Assembly: GCF_000813125.1 (NCBI RefSeq)
Contig: NZ_BASE01000113.1
Coordinates: 1-64,000 of the forward strand
From: Mesobacillus selenatarsenatis SF-1
GTDB taxonomy: Bacteria; Bacillota; Bacilli; Bacillales; Cytobacillaceae
Direction: 5' to 3'
Length of the DNA: 64,000 nucleotides
Shown: piece by piece, positions 1 to 10,700 of the stretch
How the letters are laid out: each line of letters opens with the position of its first letter
How positions within the stretch are numbered: position 1 is the stretch's first letter
The notes under the pieces: model-generated
What the model was told of the DNA's origin: nothing
Database searches by the model: none
Seen by the model: the letters and a program-made list of their open reading frames with translations, nothing else
Made by a program: the position numbers and the translations under genes

Positions 1-9
1 GCCCTCAAC

Positions 10-102
10 TTCAGACAAAACCAACGCTAACTCCAGTATTTTTGTCTGAACTGCCCCCGACTTCGGACAAATCCTGCGCCACAGCCAGTAATTATGTCCG
101 AA
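10..102. repeat. two tandem covarying hairpins
   Basis: Two adjacent units of about 52 bp each form a hairpin. The first pairs TTCAGACAAAA (10-20) with its complement at 40-50; the second pairs TTCGGACA (62-69) with TGTCCGAA (95-102). The stems differ by one compensated pair (A-T in the first, G-C in the second), which suggests a conserved folded nucleic acid. Function is unknown. The sequence from 1 to 296 holds no convincing gene. Confidence 0.6.
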
Positions 103-196
103 CCAATCCATTCATCATCTACCACTTCGCATTCGTCATATCCCGCCCTGCAATAGTCAATATTCATAAAAAATTGTTGTTCTTATCGAACCAAAA

Positions 197-211
197 ATAC
201 CCCTGGGGTAT
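197..211. promoter_or_regulatory. CsoR/CstR-like operator palindrome
   Basis: A perfect palindrome, ATACCCC-T-GGGGTAT, lies about 20 bp before a TATAAT (232-237) that could be the -10 box of the PRD regulator gene. C-tract/G-tract palindromes of this kind are known operators of CsoR/CstR/FrmR-family repressors (copper, persulfide or formaldehyde sensing). No such repressor is visible in the window, so the assignment rests on the motif alone. Confidence 0.4.
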
Positions 212-296
212 GAAAATAATGCACTACCCTTTATAATGAAATCAAGTAGAGTTTTTTCGTTTTTGTATGTCAGTTAAAAAAGGGTGAGCCTCTTTC

Positions 297-1535
297 ATGA
301 CAATAAATAAACGTAAAAAAGAGATATTGAGCATGTTGATTCAGACGGATCTATATATTTCTATGGAAACACTCACCAAAGAACTGGGCATCACCAGGAG
401 CACTGTTTACCGTGATATAAAGGGAATTAATGAGTGGCTGGAGAGACATCATCTGCAGTCTGTTCAGCATGCACGGAATAAAGGATTTTATTTGAATTCC
501 GCTGAAAAGGCACGAATAAAAAACAAACTTGGTAAACTTACGCTGGACCCTGAATACCAGCTTTCAGCGAAAGAACGAAGAGCATGGATAGGCGTCTTGT
601 TATTAACCAGGGAGAAGCCAGTCTTTCTGGAGGATTTGCTGAAAAAGCTTAACGTAAGCAGGAGTACGATTTTACGCGATTTAGAAGAATTGAAGGCGAG
701 GCTTCTTCACCATAGGCTGGATTTGCAGCTGGAAAAAGAGCATGGGTACCATATCGTAGGAGCAGAGGAGGATAAACGGCGCAGCCTTGTCCACTTCCTT
801 GCCAGGATTCATCCTGTAAAAGAAAGCCACTGGTTAAGCTTAGAACAACAAATCTCAGAAGGAACTTGGACGACTGAATTATTTGCTTCACCAGAAGCAG
901 CTGGAGTTTACCGTATTTTAATTGAATCTGAGAAATATCTTGATATCCATTACCCCGATGACATGATGGAAATCTTGAGTGTTCACCTGCTGTTCTTGCT
1001 AAAAAGATATCGTCAGGGAAAGACGATGCACATGGACCCGATGGAGAAAGTTATCCTGAAGCCATCCGAAGAATATTCGGCAGCTAAATTTATCGGCAAT
1101 CAAATTGAGAAACAATTCGACTTGAGCATTCCAGATGATGAACTTTGTTATATCACCGTATGCCTGATGGGGGCGAAGACTGAGGAGTATTGTCCAAGCA
1201 GTGCAGGAGAGGCCGAGCTTGCACTCTTGAAAAAAATCATTAAAAAGATGGTCAGTGATTTTGAAGAGGATTTTCACCTCGCTTTCCGTGACAGGGATGT
1301 TCTTGAACGCAGTCTATATTTTCATCTGAAGTCCGCCTATTATCGGATCATTTATGGACTAGAATACGACAATCCACTGGCTGACTCCATCATCAGCAAT
1401 TTCCCGGATCTGTACAAGGAAACAAAAAAAATAATACATTACCTTGAAGAGGCCATTGGCAAAAGGGTATCAGATGATGAAGTAGCATTGATTGCGATGC
1501 ATTTCGGTGGATGGATCGAACGGCCAGGTGCTTGA
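297..1535 (+). CDS. PRD-domain transcriptional regulator lacking EII domains
   Basis: A 412-residue regulator of the MtlR/LicR/ManR (BglG-like) class. Residues 1-60 form an HTH (ITRSTVYRDIK). A second HTH lies at about 90-150 (VSRSTILRDLEELK). Two PTS regulation domains follow, roughly 190-295 and 300-405, ending in DEVALIAMHFGGWIER, a typical PRD2 signature. Full-length relatives are about 650-700 residues and carry EIIB-like and EIIA-like domains after PRD2; here the frame stops at once, so the protein is truncated or a naturally short form. The start is ATG 297 with AAAAAGGGTGAGCC 7-10 nt upstream. No PTS transporter is adjacent, so the target genes are unknown. Downstream is a good terminator. 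Confidence 0.8.
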   Translation: MTINKRKKEILSMLIQTDLYISMETLTKELGITRSTVYRDIKGINEWLERHHLQSVQHARNKGFYLNSAEKARIKNKLGKLTLDPEYQLSAKERRAWIGVLLLTREKPVFLEDLLKKLNVSRSTILRDLEELKARLLHHRLDLQLEKEHGYHIVGAEEDKRRSLVHFLARIHPVKESHWLSLEQQISEGTWTTELFASPEAAGVYRILIESEKYLDIHYPDDMMEILSVHLLFLLKRYRQGKTMHMDPMEKVILKPSEEYSAAKFIGNQIEKQFDLSIPDDELCYITVCLMGAKTEEYCPSSAGEAELALLKKIIKKMVSDFEEDFHLAFRDRDVLERSLYFHLKSAYYRIIYGLEYDNPLADSIISNFPDLYKETKKIIHYLEEAIGKRVSDDEVALIAMHFGGWIERPGA

Positions 1536-1634
1536 ACAACAAAAAAGTAGCGAAAAGTAACAGGTTCAGACCAGAAAGTAGATTTATAAAAGAAAAGTAA
1601 TCTTTTTTGTCTATAAATATTTCACTGGTTATGT

Positions 1635-1675
1635 GGACCAAATTGCTATGCTAGCGATTGGTCCTTTTATTTTTG
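1635..1675 (+). terminator. rho-independent terminator after the PRD regulator
   Basis: GGACCAA pairs with TTGGTCC (1635-1664) and is followed by TTTTATTTTTG. Confidence 0.7.
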
Positions 1676-1824
1676 TATTTAAAATCATTCCTACTTTGAA
1701 GGATTCACCGCCTTTATTGAATTCCCTTATTAAACGAAGCAGTACTAGCAGTTGAAGAGGGATTTTCATTAAGGGAGTCGAAAATAAAATTAGGCAAATA
1801 AATTGCAATTAAGGGAGCAAATAT

Positions 1825-2262
1825 ATGTGGAGAGAATTTGTTACTTCTATTTCGAACGAACACTACTTTAAAGAACCTGCAACAAAGTATGAAATTGATC
1901 AAATTCAAAAAGATTTGAATGTTGAATTGCCTGAAGAATTAGCTGGGTTATTGAATGAAACAAATGGTGTTTTCGACAATTGGAATTGTCCGCTCATTTG
2001 GTCTGCTTCTCAAATTGTCAAAGACAATCTTTTCTTTAGAAATTTTGATGACTATAAAGATATTTATATGCCATTTGATAATCTTTTCTTTTTCTCGGAA
2101 GCTGGTAACGGAGATTTATTTTGCTACGCAATATTAAAAAATGGAAATATTGAAAAGAATGATATATACGTCTGGAATCACGAGGATGATAGTCGGACAT
2201 GGGTAGCAGCTTCCTTGAAGCAATTTATTGAAGGCTGGCTTACTGACAAAATTGGTGTTTAG
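1825..2262 (+). CDS. SMI1/KNR4 (SUKH-1) family protein
   Basis: A 145-residue soluble protein with the SUKH-1 pattern: an N-terminal helix (KYEIDQIQKDLNVELPEELA), the loop NETNGVFDNWNCPLIW, the strand region LFFFSEAGNGDLFCYAI and the closing VYVWNHEDDSRTWVA-like segment followed by SLKQFIEGWL. SUKH proteins are often immunity partners of contact-dependent or polymorphic toxins, but many are orphans. No toxin gene lies on either side here, so an immunity role is only a possibility. The start ATG 1825 has AAGGGAG about 8 nt upstream. It is a single-gene unit between two terminators. Confidence 0.75.
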   Translation: MWREFVTSISNEHYFKEPATKYEIDQIQKDLNVELPEELAGLLNETNGVFDNWNCPLIWSASQIVKDNLFFRNFDDYKDIYMPFDNLFFFSEAGNGDLFCYAILKNGNIEKNDIYVWNHEDDSRTWVAASLKQFIEGWLTDKIGV

Positions 2263-2370
2263 TTATATTAACAATGAAATGGCCATATTAGTGTTAAGTT
2301 CACTCATGGTTTTCACAGTTTACTTCCAGATCATTTTCTATATAGCAGTTTGAAGAAAATCAATTGCAAA

Positions 2371-2416
2371 AAATAGACCACCAAATTGAATTACCTCTCA
2401 ATTTGATGGTCTATTT
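2371..2416. terminator. bidirectional terminator
   Basis: AAATAGACCACCAAATTGA pairs with the complementary arm ending at 2416 around an 8-nt loop. It sits between the convergent SUKH gene and the NlpC/P60 gene and probably serves both. Confidence 0.75.
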
Positions 2417-2431
2417 GTCTTATATAAAAAT

Positions 2432-3115
2432 TTATATTCTCTTAGCGCCAATGAACTTTGGCTTCCAGTATGAATTATTGATGCTTACGATTGATACACC
2501 CTTTGAAGTCGCAGAGTGGATCATTTGTCCATTTCCAATGTAGATGGCGACGTGGGTTACTTTCTTGCCACCGCTAGTTGCATAGAATAATAGATCGCCA
2601 GGTTGGAAGGAAGTAACTTTGGTACCTGCCTTGCTATACATTTCTGATGCTGTACGAGGTAGTTTTACTCCAGCTTTGTCGAATGAGTATGTTACCAAAC
2701 CTGAGCAGTCAAATCCGCTTGTGGTATTTCCACCCCATTTATACTTGACTCCCAAATTGCTTTTCGCAACTGAGATTGCTTTGGCTTTATAATCAGCAGT
2801 CTTGGTAACAGGTTTTGGTGCAGAAGTTTTCTTAGTAGTTTTTGGTGCAATATATTTAGAGCTTACATAACCTGTTTTTCCTTTTGTTGAAACTTTTGCC
2901 CAACCTTTTGATTGGGAAGACACAGTTACTAATTGGTTCTTAGGAAGTTTAGCTACAATTTTTCCAGAAGTAGCTGGTTTATTGCGCATATTTAATGATC
3001 CAGAATTAACTTTCACATAATAGGTCGTTCCAGAGGCAGAGGCTTGATCGATAGACGGTGCGACAGTAGCTACCAAAGTGAAGAGCAACATAGATGCTAG
3101 GATTCTCTTAAACAA
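2432..3115 (-). CDS. secreted NlpC/P60 peptidoglycan endopeptidase with SH3 domain
   Basis: A 227-residue exported wall hydrolase. Residues 1-27 are a signal peptide ending in ASA. An SH3_3 domain follows (about 30-92, SGSLNMRNKPATSGKIVAKL), then a Lys/Thr-rich linker and an NlpC/P60 domain (about 107-227). The catalytic Cys lies in FDCSGLVTYSF, the His in VTHVAIYIGNG, and a third polar residue in MIHSATSKG. Family members cleave gamma-D-Glu-meso-DAP bonds in stem peptides outside the membrane. The start is TTG with GGGGG about 9 nt upstream. It is monocistronic with its own promoter, and shares a terminator with the convergent neighbour. Confidence 0.9.
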   Translation of the reverse strand: MFKRILASMLLFTLVATVAPSIDQASASGTTYYVKVNSGSLNMRNKPATSGKIVAKLPKNQLVTVSSQSKGWAKVSTKGKTGYVSSKYIAPKTTKKTSAPKPVTKTADYKAKAISVAKSNLGVKYKWGGNTTSGFDCSGLVTYSFDKAGVKLPRTASEMYSKAGTKVTSFQPGDLLFYATSGGKKVTHVAIYIGNGQMIHSATSKGVSIVSINNSYWKPKFIGAKRI

Positions 3116-3149
3116 GTAGTTTTACCCCCGTTAATTAAAAGTTAAACCT

Positions 3150-3177
3150 AGTATATAGCGAAAGGGGTTACAAACAA
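3150..3177 (-). promoter_or_regulatory. candidate sigma-A promoter of the NlpC/P60 gene
   Basis: On the minus strand, TTGTTT (3177-3172) and TATACT (3155-3150) are separated by 16 nt and lie 35 nt or more upstream of the TTG start. Confidence 0.45.
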
Positions 3178-3330
3178 ATAACGGTGGAATTACATTTATA
3201 TTACAAATTGCGACATTATTCCCAAAGAAGAAACAGGAAATGTAACAGAATGAGGAAAAATTTCCTGGCGAAAGTACTTTATTAGCAATCTTTCAGATGT
3301 CAAAAATAATCCCAGGTTATCTTTATGATG

Positions 3331-3360
3331 AAAAAAGCCTCCACCCAAAAGGGCAGAGGC
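3331..3360 (-). terminator. terminator of the HupE/UreJ-like gene
   Basis: On the minus strand GCCTC...GAGGC is followed by TTTTTT (3336-3331), just after the stop codon at 3377. Confidence 0.7.
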
Positions 3361-3376
3361 ATTGCATTCCTTCCTA

Positions 3377-4552
3377 CTAAAATAGTCTTTCAAACAGCCA
3401 GAAGGCTCCAAATAGAATGATCACAATCGATCCGTATTTAATATATTTGCTCGAATCCTTAAGACGATGAAGATAAGTCAGTAAAGGAAGTAACAGCAGC
3501 ACAATCATAATCTGGACAACTTCAATTCCAATATTGAAGCTTACAAGTGCAGATGCAAGGTTCCCCTTTGAAAGATTCATCTCTTGAAGGATATTTGCGA
3601 ACCCAAGGCCGTGGATCAGTCCGAAGACAAAGGTCAAACCCCAGCGATGGCTTACTTCTTTTCTAAAAATATTCTCGACTGCCACATAGATGATGCTCAA
3701 TGCAATCATAGACTCCACAAATTTTGAAGGCAAATCCATAATCCCCAAAACAGCAAGACTTAACGTGATGCTGTGTGCAACGGTAAAGGAAGTCACAATC
3801 AGTGCATATTGCTTGAATGTTTGCTTCCGCAGCAATAAGGCGAACAGGAACAAGAGATGATCATAACCAGTTAAAATATGCGACATTCCAAGCTTGAAAA
3901 ACGACAACCAGGAAGAACCCGCTGTCTTATTTCCAGGTGCCTCGTCTGCCTGGCCGCTGCTGGATGAAGGATCTCCCCCTGCCTGCTGTTCTTGCTGAGG
4001 TTCTGTGAGCAGGATGGTCCAGGACCTATTTTCTCCCTGAAGAGCAGCTTGACTGGACTCTCCGAACATGGTCGCGGATAGCAGGTTCACATAATTGGTA
4101 TCTGCGTCTTTGTAAAAGAGACCGTCATTGATGGTAATGGTATCCCCAGGCTGAAAAGCGGAATATTTTAACGAAAGAGAAAGAAATTCTTTATTATCCT
4201 TTTCCTCAATTTCCATCGAGATCACTTCAGGTTCTTGCTGCTCGTTATTTTTATCAAGAATCACGCTATGTGTAAGAAATTCAACGAGATGGTCTTCCTC
4301 ATTATTGATTTCTTTCATCTGAAGGATATTATCGTTATTTTGGTCGATATCTTCCTGAAGTTCAATGATTGATAGTGTATCTATGGAAAAATGAAAGGTT
4401 GTCTCATCTTCATTAAATTCAACATTTGTGAAGCTTGCACTGTAAGGATGCGCAAAAGTAAGCGCAGGGAAGGTGAAAAGAATTAAACTGATTATTGCGA
4501 TGAGGCGAAAAACTGTTTTTGATTGGATCTTTCGTTGTCTATCCATTTTCAC
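3377..4552 (-). CDS. HupE/UreJ-like membrane protein with extracytoplasmic domain
   Basis: A 391-residue membrane protein. A signal-like helix (about 13-34, ending in FAHP) leads into an extracytoplasmic beta-rich domain (35-190) and a Gly/Ser/Gln-rich linker. The C-terminal half has about six membrane helices with the family signatures SHILTGYDHLLFLFALLL, FTVAHSITLSL, FGLIHGLGFA and FNIGIEVVQ. HupE and UreJ relatives are proposed nickel or metal permeases; the long form with an outer domain is common in Bacillaceae and its substrate is not established. The His/Asp residues inside the helices would suit metal passage. GTG 4552 is preferred because AGGAGGG lies 7 nt upstream. No urease or hydrogenase genes are near. 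Confidence 0.75.
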   Translation of the reverse strand: MKMDRQRKIQSKTVFRLIAIISLILFTFPALTFAHPYSASFTNVEFNEDETTFHFSIDTLSIIELQEDIDQNNDNILQMKEINNEEDHLVEFLTHSVILDKNNEQQEPEVISMEIEEKDNKEFLSLSLKYSAFQPGDTITINDGLFYKDADTNYVNLLSATMFGESSQAALQGENRSWTILLTEPQQEQQAGGDPSSSSGQADEAPGNKTAGSSWLSFFKLGMSHILTGYDHLLFLFALLLRKQTFKQYALIVTSFTVAHSITLSLAVLGIMDLPSKFVESMIALSIIYVAVENIFRKEVSHRWGLTFVFGLIHGLGFANILQEMNLSKGNLASALVSFNIGIEVVQIMIVLLLLPLLTYLHRLKDSSKYIKYGSIVIILFGAFWLFERLF

Positions 4553-4790
4553 TTGATGCCCTCCTGATATGTAAAAATAGCTATATATTCCTATTTAGTA
4601 TAATCATATTTTCTTAATTTAGTATATAAGTGTTGGCAAAATGTCGAATTTTAACTAAATTTAAACAATTTTATATATCTTTAGAACTAGATTAATTATA
4701 AAATTGAATTAACTACGGTATTTTAGGGAAGGAGTGCACATTAAAAAGATTACATATCAGATAGAAAAAGAGAGAAAGGTAGGTAATTTG

Positions 4791-7700
4791 ATGAACAGGA
4801 AAATGAGAAGTTACAGAAAATGGACAAGTGTGTTCATGGCTGCTTTATTGCTTATTAGTACGTTTTTACCAAGCAGTGCGGCAAAAAGTGTAAGCGCCTC
4901 CATAGCTGGTAATGTTGTCATCAGCCAGGTTTATGGCGGAGGTGGCAATAGCGGAGCGACATTTTCAAATGATTTCATAGAATTATATAATCCAACAGCT
5001 CAAGAAATCTCATTGGACGGCTGGTCGATTCAGAAGGCCAGCAGTACGGGGACAAGCTGGCAAAAGATTAATCTGGCAGGGGTAATTAAACCTTACAGTT
5101 ATTTTTTAATCGAAGGTAAGGCAGGTAAAACTGTTACAGACAAGCCTTTGCCACAATATGATATCAATGATCCGAATTTTGATATGGGAGCAAAGACTGG
5201 AAAGGTAGCACTAGTAAAACATACCGATGAGTTAACCGGAAAGAATCCTGAAGATCTAGTGGATTTTGTTGGTTTTGGATCCGGTACTGAGGGATATGAA
5301 GGTTCAGGCCCTACTCCTACTTTATCTAATTCAACCAGTGCTCAACGTCGTCCTTATGCAAACGTTGATCCAGCAGCAGGTTTAGGTAATGCGTGGGATT
5401 CAGATGATAATGCTCTGGACTTCGTAGCAGCGACTCCTGTTCCAAAAAACAGTGAAAGCCCTGCTGAAAAGCCGATGGAGTCTAATATTAGCTTGCAGCC
5501 TGTTGGCAGCAAGGTTCTATTTACACTTAAAGATTCCTCAGCGACAATCAGCGCTCTTGCAGAAGCATCATTTGCAAACTCAATGATTAAAGTCTATGAA
5601 ACTAGCTCCAAAGTAAACGAGCTTGCATCTGCATCAGCAGCTGCTGATGGTTCTTTTGAAGTAAGTTTCACGGTTGGAAGTGCAGTGGATGCTGTATTCA
5701 TCACGGCCACTCAGGACGGCAAAGATGAAAGTGAAGCGGTCCAGGTCGATGTAGCGACAGCAAGTGAAAGTGTTGTGGCAGATAAATTAAGCTACAGCAT
5801 TGATGGAGATGGCAAAGGTACGCTTATAGGAAATGCAGGAGCGGCAATTTCGCGCTCCCTCATTAACGTATATCCAAATTCATCAGCTGATTCACAGGAA
5901 AGATTGAATAGCGAAGCAGTAGAAGTTCTAGGCACGGGCGGTTTCGCAGCGATTTCTTTTGCTGATGCTCCAGATACAGTTTATGTAACGCAGCAAACAA
6001 CAACGGACAACGGCATCATGCTCGAAAGTGTACCAGTATCGGTCACGAAGGCAGATACTTCTACAACTACACCTTTAAGCGAAGTGAAACAAACGGATGA
6101 TAAGGGAATCCTCAAAAACCTAAATCAATTTTTCACGGTTGAAGGGATTGTCACCGTTGATAATGGTGTAATGGGAACCCAGAAAAACAATTTCTATATT
6201 CAGGACGAGACAGCCGGGATCAATATATTCGGTTATCTTGATACTGGATTGACAATCAAAAGCGGCGATAAGCTGAAAGTAACAGGTAAACTTATTCAGT
6301 ACAAAGGTTTGTCTGAACTGGATGCAACAGCTATCACTAAAGTAAGTGAAGGCAATGAACTGCCTCAACCTAAGGATGTTACAATCCTGGATTTGAATAC
6401 ATTCACTACCGTTGAGCCTCTTGAAGGCAGCCTTGTAAAAGTTACCGGGAAGGTTTCAGCTGTAGCTTCTCAAGGATCCAACTGGAATGTAACTTTAGTC
6501 GATCAAAATAACAAAGCAACGACAGTCAGGATCATGGAAGCTACTGGAATCAAGGGTGATGAAGTATTCACGGCTGAAAAGAGCTACACTGTCACCGGGA
6601 TTGTCGGACAATACACATCAAATGCTACACATGTAAGCGGGTATCAGGTATTTCCGCGAAACGTGAAGGATATAACGGCACAATTAAGCATTGACCACGC
6701 ACCTTTAACTCAGGTTTATAAAAATACTGATGTTGAATTTGTCGCAAAGGCAAGCGGAGCAGAAAAAGTCACTGTTTTCTATCGTGCAAACAGTACGGTG
6801 GATTATACTGCTTTGCCGATGGCAGAAGGCAGCGATGGGCGTTATACGGCTGTGCTAGAAGCAGCGAAAGTTCCTCAGGATGGCTTTGAGTATTATATTG
6901 AAGCAGTTGAAGGCAGCAAAACGCAAACATCAGGATCAAGTGATCAACCACATCAGGTTACTTTGACAGAGGACAAAGAAGGTCCTCGCCTCTATGGTGA
7001 AACACCAGTTGGCGGCTCGAAAGTAGAGAGTCCAAAACCGGAAATTTCCGTACTGATGGAGGATCCAAGCGAAGTTGATGAAACAACAGTGAAGGTTTGG
7101 CTGGATGGAACAGCGGTAGAATCTGCATCCATCAGCAAAAGCCAGGTGAAGTTCACAACTGCAGAGGGACTGTCCCTTGGAAAACACACTGTAAAAGTAG
7201 TTGCTGAAGATAGCTTAAGCAATGCAAGCGAATTTGAATGGACATTTGAAGTCGTCACTCGTTTTACTGGCGGCGAGCACTTCCGTGGCACAACACATAA
7301 CCATACAAAGATTTCTCATGATGCTACAGGGGAACCTCTGGATGCATTGAAGGCTGGCCAGAGGTATGGATATGACTGGTTCGCTTTCTCCGACCACTCA
7401 CATGATATCGATCCTGGACAAATGGATACAGTTGAGCGCGAAGGACTGGCGGAGCGGACTGGCGGTTCAGACTGGCAGTTAACGAAGGATCTATCTGATC
7501 AATATACGAAGAATGGCGAATACGTTGTATTCCCAGCGTTCGAAATGACGTCAACTACATGGGGCCACTCGAATGTTTTTGGAACAGAAAACTTCATTGA
7601 CCGTAATGTTAATGGCAAGATGTATCAGGACCTGAATAATTATTATGCATGGGTCATGACATATGACGATATTGTCGGGCAGTTCAACCACCCTGATATG

Positions 7701-10700
7701 TCTAAAAACGCATTCAACAACTTTAAGCCATACGACAAAGACGCTGACAGGCTCTTCACGATGCTTGAGGTTGGAAATGGTTCCGGACACTATGGCTACG
7801 CGAATGCAGAGAAAAAATTCTTCTCGGTCCTTGATCTAGGATGGCATGTAGCACCGACATATGGTGAGGACAATCATGAAGGCACATGGGGTCAGACAAG
7901 GGCAAGAACAGTGATCGTTGCTGACAGCTTGTCACAGGAATCACTGCTGCACTCTATGCGCAATATGCGTGTGTACATGGTAGAAGACCCTAACTTTACA
8001 TTGGATGTAAAGGCAAACGGATTCTACATGGGTTCAACTGTCGATAGTAAATCTCTGAAATTCAACATTTCAGGAAGTGACGCAGTAGCGGAAGACAAGT
8101 CAATGGCTGATTATAGCTATTTATCCGCTGACTATAAATCGGACGACAGAGTCGAAAAAGTTGAATTGATTTCAAATGGCGGCACTGTAGTAGATTCAAT
8201 TTCTCCGATGGAAAAAGATTTCACATGGGAGCCTTCTTACACTGTTACTGGCGGCCAGCAATGGTTTGTTGTAAGAGTGACTCAGGCTGATGGAGAGCGC
8301 ATGTATTCTGCTCCGATCTGGTCTAAAGAAGAAGCTGTTGATGTCAAAGTCAACGGAATTGATGTTGCAGGCGATGTCATTGTTGAGGGCAACCCGGCTA
8401 CATTAAAAGCGAATATCAGCAACAACGGAACTCAAGAGATCAAGAATATCAAGGTTGACCTTTACTATGATGAAGTGAAGGAAGCAAACCAGATTGGTAC
8501 ACAAACACTCTCTTCGATCTTGTCAAAAGGTGTGGGAACAGCGGAATTCACTTGGAGCAGCCCTGTCAAAGGCAACCATAAGTTGATCGCAGTTGTTACT
8601 TCACTGGAAGGTCTTGATCTGGGTGATACGAAATTTGAGCTGCAAGTACAGGTCAAAGAACCATTAGGCATCAAAGTGCTGATCGATGCGAAGCACGGTA
8701 ATGAAAACACAAGCAGTGATGGTGGTTCGTATAAAGACAACCTTAAGGCATTCACTGTCCTTCTTCAAAAAGAAGGATATACAGTTGAGGAAAATACGAA
8801 GACGATCACAGATGAAGTATTATCCAATGTGAAACTATTGGTGCTGACACATCCTAAGACCGATTTGACTCCAGAGGAAAATACTGCTGTTGCCAAATTT
8901 GTCAAAGAAGGCGGAAGCTTATTGATGGCAGGGAAGAGCAACTACAGCACAAATCCTGCTATTAACAATGACCTGCTCGCTGAAATTGGAGCAGAAATCC
9001 GCATGGGGAATGATGGAGTATTTGATGTAAGTGAAGATGGAAACTTCTGGAGCGATCCAGCAAAGAGCCCATTCGCAGTCAGATTATTCCCAGGTTCGGT
9101 ACCAAATTATATTACTGACCGCGTATCATTCATTGATTATTACAGCGGAACAAGCTTATCCGGTGCGAACGATACAGCTTTGACTGACAGCGAAAAAGTG
9201 ACGATCCTTGCAAAAGGTAATGAAACAACCTATCAGGGCAATATCAAAGGTGGATTCACTTATGATGCTGTTTCAGATGAAACCGGCGGATCTGCAATTC
9301 CGATGATTGCATCAGAAGAAATCGGCGAAAAGGGACGTATCATTGTATCTGGTATGAATATTTTCAACGATAAGCAAATGGATGAATCCTATGAACCAAA
9401 AGGTAATGATGAGTTCACGCTGAATGCGGTCAACTGGCTCGCGAATCGTGAAACTACAATCAAGAAAATCGGCGATGCAAGAAAGCTTGCTGAAGATACA
9501 CACACAGTGATCGAAGGAACAGTCACTACAGGTGCAGGAGTATTCTTTGACGCATTCTACGTCCAGGATGAAACTGGCGGAATCATGGCATTCCAGGAAG
9601 TCCCTGATGGCTCGCTCAAGCCGGGTGATAAGGTCCGTATATATGGACATATCATCACATTCGATAACAACAAGGAAATCGAGTTTGTCAAATTCGATCA
9701 GGATGTCATCAAGATTGGCGAGGGAGATCCTATCCAGCCAAAACAAGTGACAACTGGAGAAGCAACATCAGAAGCTAACCAGGGATTGCTTGTTAAAGTC
9801 AAAGGTAAGGTAGTCTCCAAATTTGATGATAACTCTTATGTAATTAATGATGGTTCTGGTGATGTACTAGTATTTACTGACGGTTACATTGTGAACCAAA
9901 GCGGACCTGTTCCTTTGCTCATGATTGGTGAAACGCTGGAAGCAGTCGGTCTTTCAGGTTCATTTGCACAGGGAGAACGAATCAGGGTACGTGATACGAA
10001 AGAATTGCAAAAGGTAATTGAACTTCCTGGTGGAACGGACCCAGGAGACGGTGACACAGACCCGGGTGATGGTGACACAGATCCAGGAGACGGTGACACA
10101 GACCCAGGTGATGGTGATACTGAACCAGGCGATGGCGGCACGAAACCAGGAGATAATCCAACCAAGCCAGGAACAGTCGTAAATCCAGTTAATGGAGTCA
10201 TTACACCAGTTGGTAAGACTTCTAAAGATAAGAAGTCAATGACTGTAGTTATTGAAGGAATTAATTTAGAAGATATCAAAAAAGGTCAAGTGGTTGCAAT
10301 CAAACCAAAGGATTCATCTACAACTGAGGTGCTTAAAGTAACATTAACTTCAACTGCACTTGAGAATTTGATTGAAAATAATAGTGGAATGAAGATCAAT
10401 AAGACAGATGCTGAGTTAGTTATTCCGCCAGCAATGCTTGAAATGATGGTGGAATTGGCTAAAGGAAAGGACATTTCTATTACTTTGAAGCAAATGTCCG
10501 CTCCAGGTGCAATTGGATTTGTGTACGACTTTACTATTCTTGCAGGTACTGAAACACTGCATGACTTTAATGGCAAGAAGATCACTATTGCCCTGAATGT
10601 CGACAAAGATGCTGTAAAGGGAATTGATCCGGCAAATATTAAAATGTACTACTACAACGAATCCACCAAGAAATGGGAACTTCTGAAAGATAGCGTGTAC

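Noticed and set aside
42-236. 64-codon open frame near the left edge
   Set aside because: It spans the tandem hairpins and the palindrome, lacks an SD and has no protein-like character.
10030-10150. CRISPR-like array
   Set aside because: The 18-bp repeats are contiguous, in frame and coding; there are no spacers and no cas genes.
9884-10279. Antisense frame with Pro/Ser/Gly repeats
   Set aside because: It is the mirror of the PGDGDT coding repeats of the surface protein.
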